Shown piece by piece: positions 11,564-24,300 of a stretch of DNA of 64,000 nucleotides (the first letter of the stretch is position 1; each line of letters opens with the position of its first letter). Origin of the DNA: Botryotinia globosa (lineage: Eukaryota; Ascomycota; Leotiomycetes; Helotiales; Sclerotiniaceae); assembly GCA_014898425.1 (NCBI GenBank), contig RCSZ01000005.1, positions 372,001 to 436,000 on the forward strand. Direction: 5' to 3'. A model generated the notes under the pieces. It was not told the origin of the DNA, ran no database searches, and saw nothing but the letters and a program-made list of their open reading frames with translations. The translations under genes and the position numbers were made by a program.

Positions 11564-11682
11564 CCCCAGGATACCACCCAGGAAGATGAATTCAATCATT
11601 ATCTACCCACTTCTTCGTCTCAACATCTAATAAACTTGTTCTCCAATCCTCCTCATTTTCTTGCCTAACTCAAACCGACAAA

Positions 11683-12253
11683 ATGGTTGCCATCAAAAAC
11701 ATTTTCTGCTTCATCACTGCAGTTACTGCTGCCACTATTTACCAGCGTGCACCAGCAACTCTTCTCACAGATATAACCACCATCGATACAAATGTCAAAG
11801 CTCTTACGACTGCAGTAGACAAGTACAACGGTGGATTCTTCAATCTGCTTACAGTGAGCAGCACTGAATCAACTTTGGAAACTTGTAAGTTCTAATCTGA
11901 AGTTGTCATACAACCCGTACTAATCATTCACCTTAGCTATCAAGAACGCTGCCAAAGATGCCGCCAACACATCCCAATTATCCTCAGACGACTCCAACAG
12001 CATTCTCAATGAAATCAATAATCTGATTCCCGATATTCAAGATGCACTCAATGCGCTTGTAGCAAAGAAGTCTACATTCGCTAACGCAGGGGTTGCTTCA
12101 ACCGTTAAGGGTGACTTGGCGAGTTTGAAAAAGGAAACTGATGATTTTGGAGGGAATCTTCTTGCCATTTCCTCGTCTGATGTAGAGCCACAATTAACTG
12201 CGGCTTTGAATACGATTGATAACGATTTTACCACTGCGCAGGCTGCGTTTTAA
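11683..12253 (+). CDS. HsbA-like hydrophobic surface-binding / cell-wall protein, secreted
   Basis: Exons are 11683-11884 and 11937-12253 with a 52-bp GT-AG intron containing a tactaat branch point, giving 172 aa. The N-terminus (MVAIKNIFCFITAVTAATI) is a signal peptide. The mature part is helical, Ala/Thr/Ser-rich and cysteine-poor, with the family pattern: ATLLTDITTIDTNVKALTTA, an internal AANTSQLSSDDS segment, LVAKKSTFANAGV and a C-terminal LNTIDNDFTTAQAAF. This matches the hydrophobic surface binding protein A family (Pfam HsbA), secreted or wall-associated proteins that in Aspergillus oryzae bind hydrophobic surfaces and help recruit hydrolases. Length fits the family (about 170-190 aa). 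A TATA box precedes it, consistent with a strongly regulated secreted protein. Substrate and role here are inferred. Confidence 0.88.
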
Positions 12254-12963
12254 GGTGGTTCATATATTTGACAGTGGCATTGTGTAGGAATGTGGAAGTT
12301 GATGGCTAGGGAAAATTGATTAGGTCAAGTCGGAATTTGTGGCAACCGATAGCTTTGGATGAAGTTTGAGATGAAAACAGATTGTCCAGAATTTGACATT
12401 GGTTGAATGCAAAAATAATACTCTATACAAATCATGAAACCATTTCTTGCACATGTGAATAACTAATACTAAATCACCATTGCTCCAGGGCGTGCCAAAG
12501 TTTTTAGAGTGTTCACCCACATCTTTGAATTACTCACTAGAATCTGATGTTCAGTAGAATGCTCGAATCTTTTTTGATTTATATCTGAACCTGAGAAAGC
12601 TACTTAATGGTGAAGAGTACTAATCTGGGACTTGAGAAAGAAACCGGCACGCAGCAGCGAACTGAAGATTTACTACCCGCGAATCTCGTAATATAAAAAC
12701 AAAGTATCAATCAACATATCCGTGAAGTATCAAAACTTTTGTGAATTATATGTAATGTGACCGGTATCAAATCTAATAATAAAACATGCATCGTATTTAT
12801 TATTTAAGGGGTCCAGCTGGTATATTGTTATTGGTTTAACCGTGTTACATAAGCCGAGGCTGATGACATCGGAACTTGAGACTTGATGTCCCTCAACTCG
12901 AATGAATTCCAAAGAACAAAACTTCAATGATTTAAGCTGTATTACCAGCAGATACCATGAGCC
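12254..12963. other. Intergenic between the HsbA-like and TBC genes
   Basis: It contains the HsbA-like gene's 3' UTR and the TBC gene's promoter. No gene or clear regulatory element was recognised. Confidence 0.5.
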
Positions 12964-15900
12964 ATGTTCAATTTCTCAAGCTTTGTGCAAAAGGCTCAAT
13001 CATTCATTGACCCAACTCAAGCTCTCAATATTTCTGCTTCTGATCGCAATCCTGCTAAATCTACTCTCTTCCGCAATCAATTCCGATTACCAGATTCCCA
13101 AACCCCTCTACAAGAAATCACTGCAGAACTTACTATAGCCCCACCAAACCAATACTCACCGAATGCTACACAAGGAGAGAAGGACAGAGACAGAGAGAGG
13201 GGGTTTCATTATGCTGGAAAGTTGCATTTGAGTGAAGCATATCTGTGCTTCTCGACACAACCTACAAGTTTCCTTCAAACGGCGAGTACAGGTACATCTT
13301 CTGGATTCAATGGGCAAACACACGGTGCCGGACCTGGAGGGAATGGATTCACATTACCTTTATGTGCCATAAGACGAGTAGAGCGTCTTCATAGTCAATC
13401 CTATCAAGTATGCATTCCTTCTTTACCGCATGATTTATTGCTGACACGGAGTAAAGTTTGCTTTGGCTATTACTACCTGGAATGGAATCACAAACACATC
13501 AACGAAAGATGGCACAAAACAACCTACATATCAACAAAAAATTACAATAAATCTTGCTGGAACGCGCCAAGCATGCGAACGGTTTTGCGATGGCTTAAAG
13601 AAAGGACTGAAATCGGGAGTAGGTGAGGTCGCAAAGATGAAACGTGTTGTAGCAGAGTGTTATTCGGAATATTTGCTACAAGGCGACAGCAAAACAGGAG
13701 AAGCTCCGGATGCAGGACTTGGAATGTTATTCAGATATCCGGGCGACCTTCGGAAATTACGAGACAAAAGTAAGATGCGACTATGGGGAGAGTATCTTCG
13801 AGAAAATGGGCGGAACGTCACATTAATTCGCCAACCTACATTTCATAAGCTGATTCGAGTTGGATTGCCGAATCGACTGCGAGGAGAAATATGGGAGCAA
13901 ACATCAGGGTCATTATTTTTACGCTTGGAAAATCCCACGTTATATACAGACACTCTAGCGAAGTTTGAAGGAAGAGATTCTCTTGCGATTGATGAAATTG
14001 AGAAGGATCTCAATCGAAGTTTACCGGAATACCCTGGATTTCAAAGTGCGGAAGGTATCGATCGATTGAGACGAGTTCTTACAGCATATAGTTGGACCAA
14101 CGAAGAAGTCGGATATTGCCAGGCTATGAATATCGTTGTGGCAGCACTATTGATTTATATGTCTGAAGCCCAAGCTTACTTCTTATTATCCGCGTTATGC
14201 GACAGATTACTTCCCGGATACTATTCACAAACCATGTACGGCACTCTGTTGGATCAACGCGTGCTTGAGTCTTTAGTAGAGAAGACTATGCCAATATTAT
14301 GGGATCATCTTGTCAAATCGGACGTTCAACTTTCAGTCGTTTCTCTGCCTTGGTTTTTGTCACTGTATATTAACTCTATGCCTCTCGTATTTGCATTCCG
14401 TGTTTTAGATGTTTTATTTCTAGAAGGTCCAAAGGTACTCTTTCAAGTCGGTCTCGCTATTTTACGCATAAATGGAGAAGAACTTTTAGATGCCACTGAT
14501 GATGGAGCTTTTATTTCTGTTCTGAAAGGGTATTTCTCGAAATTGGATGAATCTGCGCATCCAAAATCCGAGAATGCAAAATTACGAGCAGTCACACGAT
14601 TTCAGGAGTTGATGGTTGTTGCTTTCAAGGAATTCTCAGGGATCACACAAAACACCATTGCAGAGCAACGTATGAATCATAAAGATGCTGTTTTGAACAG
14701 TATTGAAAGTTTTGCAAAACGAACGTCAATACGAAACTTGGGTCCGGAAAGCAAGAAATTGAGTGTTGACGAATTGGGTGATTTGTATGATAGGTTTTAT
14801 GGCGTATTATACGAAAGACAACAAAGGAGTCAAATGATACAAGAGGAAAAAGAAAGGAGAGCAAAAGCCAATAGGGCCAGTGTGTTTGCTGGATTAGGAG
14901 AGAACCAAAATATCGAGAAAGGTAGAGTGGGTCTTGGTCCAAGTCCTACTCTCATGGATTACGATTGTTTCAGAGAATTCCTTGCTGGAATGACTAAATG
15001 GGCCGTAACAGACTCCCCATCAGCACAAGAAAAGGAACTCGAGAAGGAGAAACATTCTTATTTTGGAAATTCTATGCGACGTCGAGATATTTCCCTTTCC
15101 CCTTGGGGTTTTGGTAACCCTGAACCAGCCGATCACGAATTCATGCAACGACTCTTTCGAAGATGGGATGTGGATATGAATTCCGCACTGACTTTACAAA
15201 ATGTCGTTACAGGATTGGCTCATATCAAGGGAAAAGGTGATATTATGGGAAGCATTACATACTTCTTTGAACTTTATGATGATGATGGAGATGGAAAAGT
15301 GGATCGAGAAGGGATTTTAAGGATATCTGAAGCTCTACTGTTCCTTTCTCGAAGAGGTCTAGAAGGGTCTCTGACGCCTTCACCATCTATGGTTGGACTA
15401 AGTGAATACGAAGCTGGCAATCCAGCACAATTCAATAGTCCACATACGACGACACAAGAACGATTTTTGAGTAGCGTTAGTGCATTCATCAGACGTTGTT
15501 TTGAGTATGCTGATCCAGATCACCCACAAAATATCGAGGACGAAGAGGAAGATAAGCAGAGTGAAGGAGAAAGTGAAGAGAAAGTAGAAGATGCCTCAAA
15601 TGATACAAATGGCCTTGTCGATCCCGACTCATTCGCTATTGGCGATTCGGATGACTCGGATGAAGAAGAAGATCTCTTAGATCTTGGTACCGACTCGAAG
15701 AAAAACAAAAAGGAAATCAACCTTCCAATTATTCCACCACCATCTAATAAACCAAGAAATCTCTCTACACCTTCTCGAAGTGTCTCAAAAGCACAATCAG
15801 AAAGTGCCAACGCAGCTCTTGACCCTTCCAAACCTCTTCACATAACTTTACCTACTTTCCGTATGGTCGTTCTAGCTGATGAGCTTCTTGAACAATTTTT

Positions 15901-16465
15901 TGAATCTTCATTCCCAGCTTCCTTTCGCATTTCAGATAAAATGGCCTCTACCTCAAATACAACCAATTCTTCCCTCACTACATTCACAAATATCGGCAAA
16001 TCGGCAGCAAGTGCAGCAGCAAATGTTGTTAGTGGTCCTAGTTCCGCTGGCGTGGTACCACCTGGAAAGGGACTTAGAGGTGTCTTGGATAATATTGTTA
16101 CTGATGGAATGAGAGTTGCTGCGGAAGTTAGAAGAAGAATGGATGAGGCCCAGAAGGAAATGGAGAGAAATGCTGTGCATAGACCGGGTGTACAAGATGA
16201 AGATGAGGAGGAAGAAGATGATGGATTAAGAGTTTCAGGAGGTTATGGTGGTGATGCTGAAAGAAGGAGCGTAAGGAGTGAAGATAGAGATTTATTGGAG
16301 GGAGCAGATGCTGAAGCAGGGGGTATTAGAAGCGGCATTGAGAAGGTTGAGGGAGTCGGGATATCGGGTAAGATTGGAAGCTTGATGCCAGGTATTTCTG
16401 GAGATTCACAGAGAGAAAGAAGTTCTAGTTCGGCAACGCAAAAAGTGGTGGAGTTTGAAAGATAG
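12964..16465 (+). CDS. GRAM/TBC/EF-hand Rab GTPase-activating protein (Gyp2/Mdr1-like)
   Basis: Exons are 12964-13407 and 13457-16465 (49-bp GT-AG intron, phase 0), giving 1150 aa. Order of domains: a GRAM-like membrane-binding region (residues ~30-215, with FHYAGKLHLSEAYLCFST and ITINLAGTRQACERFCDGL); a TBC domain (~280-490) beginning RVGLPNRLRGEIWE, with the arginine finger in IEKDLNR (~329-335) and the glutamine finger in YCQ (368-370); a basic/acidic helical stretch near 600; an EF-hand loop DDDGDGKVDREG at ~756; then acidic disordered tails (EDEEEDKQSEGESEE). TBC proteins of this architecture (yeast Gyp2/Mdr1, animal TBC1D8/9) speed GTP hydrolysis on Rabs in endosome/Golgi traffic. Both catalytic fingers are present, so it should be active. 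The start is the first ATG in frame. Which Rab it serves cannot be told. Confidence 0.95.
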
Positions 16466-17090
16466 GTGGAGGTTATATGCTACCTGTGCCATGGAGAGAG
16501 TGTCTGATCGATGACTAGATGAGAATATTCAGAAGAAATCCAAATGATATGCATTTTTGAGGCGAGTCAAGAGCGAGCGAGTGTTTTGTTTATGGTGGAT
16601 AGGGTTAACGGTGAGCGAATGGAATGATTGGAACGGTGGCTACTGTAGGCGTTTGTAGTTTTTTCCTCTTCTCCAATTGGGTTTTCATGCTTGTAATTTA
16701 CTTGAAGTTTTGCGGGTGGGGGTGGTGGACAATATAGGTAGGTAGTCTTTAGATGAATTAAACAATTGTTGATCCTCAAATAAGGCATGGTTTGATTCTA
16801 GTTATTCGTCGGATGATTTACTAATGGCTGTACGAACTGACGGGATACTACGAAAATTGACTTGTCGAGATCTTGCGGAAATGTTGGTTTGGGTGGCTTG
16901 AGAATTTTTATAATGGTTTGTGATATATAGATTGGATTATGAGATGGTAGATTTCGATATCGAATAGTTAAGGGATGAATTGATTGATTAATGATAGATG
17001 TGAGATGTTGAGTATGTGAATATCGGAGAGGGAGAAGGGGAGAGGCGGGAGAGGGTGTCCTAGGATATGTTGATTGGGAATGTGTGATAG
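16466..17090. other. Intergenic 3' flank of the TBC gene
   Basis: This is ordinary intergenic DNA becoming AT-rich toward 17.1 kb. It has short gattgattaatgatagatg-type low complexity and no supported gene. Confidence 0.5.
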
Positions 17091-18984
17091 GTGTTATATT
17101 ATTATTGAAAAGATATTCGTATTTCTCATAATTATACTTATTAAAACGAGCTATTATATTATCAGACCAGTATAAATACTTTGAATATTATACTTGAAAT
17201 GTTAATAGGTGGTAATTAATTAATTGATTATTAATTAATGTGAGATATACTCACTTCAGATGAACATTTTAGATAGATATATAGCAACCGTGCACTCCTA
17301 CTTGGTCGAAACGCGTTTTTCGATGCGTTCCCCCAATCATTATATATTTATTATATCAATTATATTATCACAATGTATTCTATTGAAATCAATTAATTAT
17401 AATAATGTTTTTTATATACAATTGAATTTATATAATTATAAAAAAATAATAGGAAGGGTAGAGGCAGATAATAATCATTAAGAAATTATAAATATCTTTA
17501 GAATTATAAAATCGATTATTATTTATATTATTAAAAGAAATCAATTATATAATAATAGAAAGATTTTATTTAAAAAGATTAGAAATAGATTATATATAAA
17601 TCAAAACGAATAAATTTTGTTATATTATATAAGATTATAATCTAAATCGATATATTAGGAAATAATTGATATTTGTAAATTGGATTGTAAAAGGAATATT
17701 ATTAAAAGGATTTTAAAGAATTATAGTAACTAATTGAAAAACTAAAAAGAAATTTGAATTTATAAAAGAATATATTATTAAAAGACTAACTTGGTATCTA
17801 AATTATAAAGAATAAATAATAGAAAAATAGGGGTTAGTCTTTTAATCAAATGAATATTTTATAAAATAGAGAAGAGGGAAAAATCAAGAATAGATTTTTT
17901 ATATATCAAATCAGAAATGGGATTGAAATATAATTCAAATCTATAGTATATATAAGAATATAAAGATTATAATATAAGGAAGCTTTTATAATATCAGAAG
18001 AAGCAAATTATATATTATAAATAGGGATTTTGAGAATAAGAAATTCAGATATAATACTAACTTTTATCTTGAGGTTTTTAATAAGGAAATAGTTTTTTAT
18101 TGAAAGAAATTAAATAAAAGATATCAATTCATATAGAATAATACTTTTATATATCGAGTTTATAAAGTATTAATTTGATTTCAAAAAAAGAGTATTTCTT
18201 TAATCAATCTCTAATCTCCTTATAATTCCAATTTCAACTTTATAAAACATATTTAATAATATCTAAAAATATATGTTTTTAAGATGTTTCTAGATATCAT
18301 AATAAATAAAAATCAGTTGAAATATATTAAACAAAGGCTAGAAAGTATTCTATAAATAATTTGGGATATATTAGATGATAAAATATTTATAAATTTGAAA
18401 ACTAATATAAGAAATAGAATTAAGGTTTATATTATAATAAAGAACTAATATACTAAATATTAAACAATTCAATTGAATCATTTTTATAAAATTTTATTAT
18501 ATTAATATATATATATATATATATATAGATTAAGATATTCTAAAAGATTTACAATATAATATTGAATGATTGATTTAATAATAAGAGTTGAATAATACAT
18601 GATTGAGACTAAAATCCGAATAAAATCCGGTAGACCAAATAGAAGTGCCCTAGTACTATAGATATAAATATCGAAGTAAATATCCTGACTTCCCTATACT
18701 CTTTATAATAAAAGAGATCGAGATATTATAGAGATATCGTAATATAATATAGATGCTTCGAATATATCCTATCTCATCCTATCTATCTATTTCATATATT
18801 TATTTATTTTCTATATCTAGATACTCTCTAATTTTACGTATACATATACATGAACATGTCTAACTCACTATAATACTTCATTACATTTCATAACCCGCCC
18901 ACTTATCTTTTTTACCTACTATACATTCATACTCGAGTATTAAATACCCCTTACACAATTCACCTCACACCTACCCTCTACCTA
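17091..18984. repeat. AT-rich, RIP-like relic DNA
   Basis: The stretch has very low GC and many in-frame stops on both strands, with an (AT)n run near 18507-18526. Composition matches the RIP-damaged transposons elsewhere in the window, so an ancient element is likely. I found no LTRs, TIRs or protein motifs that survive well enough to classify it. Confidence 0.5.
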
Positions 18985-19209
18985 AGCGAAAAAAAAGGCG
19001 GAAATTGACTACTCTTTCAAAGGACTCCTTTAATAGATTATAAATTTATTTCTAATTAAATACTGAAATTTAAAAAAGAAAACGAAAATTCGAGTCTTCT
19101 TTCTTTGTATTAAAAATACGTTTTTATCTTATTTCATATTATATCAAAAAAGATTCTAATTATTAAAGCTCTTTCAAATGGTGGTCAATTCCCGCCTTTT
19201 TTTTTCGCT
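18985..19209. mobile_element. Inverted-repeat element (225 bp, MITE-like)
   Basis: The left end (agcgaaaaaaaaggcggaaa then ttgactactctttcaaa) matches the reverse complement of the right end (agcgaaaaaaaaaggcggga then attgaccaccatttgaaag). The TIRs are about 38 bp. The interior is AT-rich and non-coding. I cannot see an unambiguous target-site duplication: ta precedes the left end, but ga follows the right. It sits about 60 bp downstream of the transcribed end of the minus-strand tRNA-Glu gene. Confidence 0.72.
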
Positions 19210-19251
19210 GACATAGAGCCATCCTCAGGGGTCTATCCATCATCTGCATAT

Positions 19252-19268
19252 AAAAAAAAGAAAAAAAG
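19252..19268 (-). terminator. Pol III terminator of tRNA-Glu
   Basis: The plus strand shows runs of A just past the tRNA 3' end, i.e. oligo-T tracts on the transcribed strand. This is the standard RNA polymerase III stop. Confidence 0.7.
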
Positions 19269-19270
19269 AA

Positions 19271-19373
19271 TTCCGGTACGGGGAATTGAACCCCGGTCTC
19301 CCGCGACCTGACTGAAGCTCGAGTGAAAGCTTCGAATGAGAGGCGGAAATGCTAGCCACTACACCATGCCGGA
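19271..19373 (-). tRNA. tRNA-Glu(CTC) with an anticodon-loop intron
   Basis: Read on the minus strand from 19373, the acceptor arm is TCCGGCA...TACCGGA (one C:A mismatch), the A box is around GTGTAGTGGCTAGCA, and the anticodon stem is TCCGC/GCGGG with loop CTCTCA, giving anticodon CTC (Glu). About 30 nt of intron is inserted just 3' of the anticodon, at the usual 37/38 site. The B box is GGTTCAATTCC. Length is 103 nt including the intron. Downstream on the minus strand are T-runs (complement of 19252-19268) that serve as a Pol III terminator. Confidence 0.9.
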
Positions 19374-19521
19374 TGATTTATACTATAATGTATTGTATAT
19401 GATGAACCACATTATTTGACAATATATTTATACGGGAAAATGCGGAAGGGAAAAATGGAATGTAGATGTACGTGAAGGTGTAGAGATTTTCTCGGGCGGT
19501 TTATTTTAGCGAGTCGGGATA

Positions 19522-19544
19522 CAGTAGAACTTGGCTATACCGGA
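19522..19544 (+). repeat. Solo TIR related to the MITE at 6192-6549
   Basis: cagtagaacttggctatacc followed by gga matches the 23-bp TIR of the MITE at 6192-6549 except at the first base. I see no matching inverted end downstream within 1.5 kb, so this is a truncated or internally deleted copy, or the end of an element whose other end is too diverged to see. Confidence 0.65.
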
Positions 19545-20775
19545 CTGGGGTATATTCGGAATCTTAGTGTTGGTTCGAGAAGAATACGAAAGACGTAGCA
19601 CCTACGTATTATAGGTCCTGTATATCTAATAATATTCTATCTAAAGAGCTAGCTATATAGGAAAGTAGTAGGTCTTATATAGACACTACTAAAAGAGCTA
19701 GTCTCTTTTACATTTGCTTATTTCCCTTTAATATAGTAGTCATTATATTAAAGTCATTCCTTTAAAATGAATACTCTTATTCATATAAGAATATCTATTC
19801 ATTCATCTCATATATCCATCTCATATATCCATCTCATATATCCATCTCATATATCCATCCACTCATCTTCTAAAATAAACACGAATGAATATATTCGAAA
19901 TTATAATAGATATCTCTAGAGCTATTTAGATATATATTATTATTACGGGAAATAGCTATATCGATTGATTACTTTGATTATATAATAGATATATATAATG
20001 ATAATAATCAGATTGATTTGAGATATAATCATAAAAATCATACTTATTTCATATATTCTAATTAAGTAATAAAATTATTTAATCAAATATTTAGAATTTA
20101 TTAAAAAAAAACCATATAATAATTATAGAAATAAACTCTTAAATAAAAGATTATACTCAATCATATATTATTATACAAGATAATAAATTCTATAACAATT
20201 ATTATAATAAATATATTAATAATATTTAAAATCTTTTGAAAAAATATCTATTTATATATAAAGAGAGAAATTTATATAGTTATTTTATTCAAGATATATA
20301 ATATTGTATTTAAAAAGTATATTTAAAATATCCATCTACTATTTAAAATAATATCTCTCTAAGTAATCAATTAATTAATCAAGATCATCTAATAATAAGC
20401 ATTCCAATCATCCTATAATAAAAAATATAAATATAAATACAAATAAAAATATAATTCACTATCCATTCATCTATACATCTCGAGATCTTTAAAGTAATTC
20501 TCAATCTAATTAAGCAATAATAATAGAAGAAGAGAATAGATGAGAAGCGAGGGAGCGAGAGAGTAGGGACGAGAGAGAGAGACCGAAGAGACGGGAGATC
20601 TAATAAGACGAGATTAAATAATTTATTAGACCGACTTAGATTATAACCTACTATATCTACTATACTATTATACCTACATATCATTATATCTACTATACCT
20701 ACTATACCTAAGACCTACTATACCTACTATACCTACTATACCTACGATAGCTAAAAACCCCCGCAACCCCTTCCC
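19545..20775. repeat. AT-rich DNA with short tandem repeats
   Basis: There is no gene. A 13-bp unit (catctcatatatc) repeats about four times at 19803-19858, and a ctactatac-type unit repeats at about 20690-20745. The remainder is AT-rich relic sequence. Confidence 0.55.
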
Positions 20776-21389
20776 GTGTGCCCCGTCCCCTGCCCCCTTC
20801 CCCGCCCCCCAGACCCCAATTCACCTCACCTATTCACCACTCTCTCCTACTTTCTCATTTCTCTTCTATATCTCATTCTACCCACTTCCTTCATTTCAGT
20901 GCATCACATATTCGCTATCTTCACTATTCACCATATTCACTATACAAAGCATAAACCATTCTCTATTCATTATCTATTATCTATCATCTATCATCTATCA
21001 TCATTATATTTCCTCAACTCATCTTCCATAACACTCCCTCCCCCTCCCCCAACCGAGAAATCTCAACAAACAAACAAACATATCATACCAAAACCCAAAT
21101 CATCAGATAATGAATTGAGAAAAAAAACATTGATGATTAAAATTTTACATATTATTCTACAACCCTCCCCTCCCCAGAAACCAAACAAACATGCTTTTGT
21201 ATTAACACGTTTCCCAATCCATATCCTTCTTCCCATCCATCCATCCCTACATTCAATGCCATTGGTATCTATTCCCTCTCCAATCCGTCAATCCCAACCC
21301 GCCAATCCACCAATGAAGTAACAAAGGAAAAGTAAAAAGGAATAATACATATACAACTCTCGCATCTCCATTAATTCAACCCCCCCCTC
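20776..21389. other. Pyrimidine-rich intergenic DNA, 3' flank of the 1567-residue gene
   Basis: It is CT-rich on the plus strand with a (tctatcatctatcat) run at about 20968-21003. A 181-codon open frame here (20776-21321, +) is low-complexity Pro/Ser/His/Leu sequence and I do not accept it as a gene. Confidence 0.5.
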
Positions 21390-24300
21390 CTAATCCTCCA
21401 ACCTAAACATCTTTCTCAAAACCTGAAACTTCTTCTTTCTTCTCGGACTTCCTCCTTGCCCCATAACATCTACATCACTCAACCCCGTCGCCGTAAATCT
21501 TCGATTCCCAACTTCTCGTCTCCCATTCAATTCCGCAACAACTTCTTTGTTTTCATTTCCTACAATTCCTGCTCCCGTATCCGCAGAAAATGGTCTACCC
21601 TCTTCAAAAGGTACTTTAATTCCCGTGTCATCACCCAAAGGCCAAGATCCACTATTTTGTCTGGGATTCTTTTTCAAAACTCTCGGAGAATCAGATTTAC
21701 CAAGAGCTTCCGGTCTCTTAATAACTTCAAGATCCTCCTTACTTCTCTCCAAATGTGTATCTCTCCTAGCCGGACTCTCTCCATTGTACTTCCTGACTTT
21801 ACTATTCGGATCTTGTTTTTTCCTAAAAATAGATAAAATACTTCCACGTCGAGCATTTTGTGTTCGAGGAGGAGTAATCGGTGTGATTTGTCCATTGCCG
21901 ACCTTGATCAATCCACGACCTGAACCTGATCTCTGTAAATCTCCAGATGCTGCTGCCGTATTTCGAGATGATGGTCTATTGCCGTTTGGTTTGGATTTAT
22001 TTAAACTCTTAGCTGTGGCAGGTCGACTCTCATCATCACTATCTGGAAGATCAGAAGAATCTCCATCTTGATACCCTGCAGGCTTTGGTATACTTCGAAC
22101 TGGTGTACCACGTGATGATATTGGTCGTGCGATTATAGGAGCTATAGGTGTAGGCTCATCATCATCACTTGAATCCACAAAACGACTTCTGAAACCAGCA
22201 CGAGGTTCATCCTCATCACTAGAATCAGCGAATCGACTTGATCGTTGAGTTGACTTTTGTTTTGGAGCTGGCCTAGCTGATGAACTTCGACCGAATCCAG
22301 GTATTCTAATTGGAGATTTGGCTCGAGCAGTAGAATCATTAGATCCTCTTAAAGAACTTCGCATTGTTCCTCGCATAGTCACAGCAGGAGGTCCACCAGG
22401 TGATGATGATCGAAGACTAAATCGACTTGAGTTTAGAGGAGATTGTTGACGACCATTTGATGATACATCACTTTCACGACGCATAGAACGTCTCATACTT
22501 ATTCCATCCGTTGCAGGTCTAGCACGTTTGAAGCTAGTATCACTATCTCCAGATGATTTGCGTCGGAGAGGAGTTGGTGCTACTGTTGCACCGTTTCTTT
22601 GAGAATTAGGTGAAGTAGCAGCGGCAGCAGCACCCCGAATGAGTCGAAGTTGTTGATTTACAGCTTGAGTACTTGCTTGAGTCTTGGCAGGAGGAAGAGA
22701 AACAGGTCTTTGTTTCTTTTGAAGTATTCCATTAGGCTGAGCTGTTCCATTTTGAGTTGCTCCCTTTGATGAACCAGGCCCTCTCATAGACTGTCTGATG
22801 TGAACATCTGAGTCCGCGTGGGGAGGTTCCGCTCTCATTGATGATCGCATAGTGGTCTGGCCGTGAGCATTGGGGCTTGCTTTTGATCCTGGTTGAATCA
22901 TGTAGCTTCTCTCCGTATTTGATTGCTTTTGAACTTGTGGAAATGGCGATTGTTGCATTGTTTGCATAATAGGAGAAGTAGGCGACTGTATCGTTACTGA
23001 TTTCTTCTTCGCTTTCTTTGGATTTGGGGTTGGCGTAACTTCTTCTTTCTCTTCTTCATCTGCTACCTTAAATGCATCTAGCTCCAACTGCTTCTTCCTG
23101 TCCACTGACAAATTCTTCCAATATTGCTGAGCTTTCTCCCATCCTTCTTCTGGGTCTGGTTCACTCGACTTTCTTTGCAATTGACTTGACATATATGCTC
23201 TTTCTTTCGCCAATTTAGTTCTTGGACTGTCTGGCTCAGATGGTAGTGTAGCAGTTGCCGATACAGGACTTTCTACCACAGCATCCAAAGACATGAAACC
23301 ACCATCATCTGGTGCCTCAAACTCTTCAGCAGCATCACTGTATATACTGTCGTTCTCAGATTCCTCCGACTCTTCAAAAATTGGTGCAGGATGAGCTTCC
23401 AAACTTGTTCTGGTACTATCCTCAAATTCCGACAAGTTCGAGGTACCATTTGTTGAATTTGCTGTTTCTAAAGTAGGCGAAATAGCTGTGCCAATAATAC
23501 CATTCTCAGAAGCATAATGAGCCTCATCCTTGGATTGATCCACATAACTCGAAGTAGAACTTCCTGAGCCCCTATATCCACCAGGCATGTCCAGCCATCC
23601 TCGTGATTGTGTGCCTTCTGGAGTTGGAGTAGGCATTTGAATCGCAATTTCTGGAATATCCTCATTTAATTCGTGATCCTCAAATTGATCTTTCGTTGGG
23701 CTTGCCAGTTCTCGATACGTATCAGCATGTCCATCTTCCGGTCCAACTTTTACACTATTACTTCTAGCAATACCGATAGCATTATTGTCTAAGCTATATG
23801 TACTGCTAGCATCTGAAATTTCCCCAGTCCCTTCCAAAGATGTTACATCAGGAGGTAGAGGCTCGCGAGATTTCGAAATGTTTGCTGCATTTTTCGAAGT
23901 GGCATCCTGAGCGAGGAGTGAACCTGCGACATGATCATTTGATTGTCCCATGGGAAATTCCAATACATCTCCCGAATGGGAAGTGAACAATGGTGAAGTA
24001 GGAGACGTGACGGGAGCAATAGTAGTTACTTGCTCCGGTGGTCTGACTAGAACTCGTTCTTCTGTCTCTCGATGAGTCTTTCTTTCCCTCACACTTCCAA
24101 AGGATGGAAGAGCTGGCCGTGGTTTCATTACTTCGTCGTCATCTTCATCTGTAGCATGTATGTCCTTCTTCTTCCCACGACCAATATTAAACCAGCTACG
24201 CTTTACTTGTGGACTCGGAACAATTGGTGAATCAGAAGGTAAGGTTGTCGATTGACCCAATACAACGTTGTTTCCCTCATCAAAGCTAACTCTATTTCCT

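Noticed and set aside
20776..21321. 181-codon plus-strand frame rich in Pro/Ser/His/Leu
   Set aside because: Low-complexity CT-rich DNA with no domain or conserved block; most likely 3' flank of the minus-strand gene.
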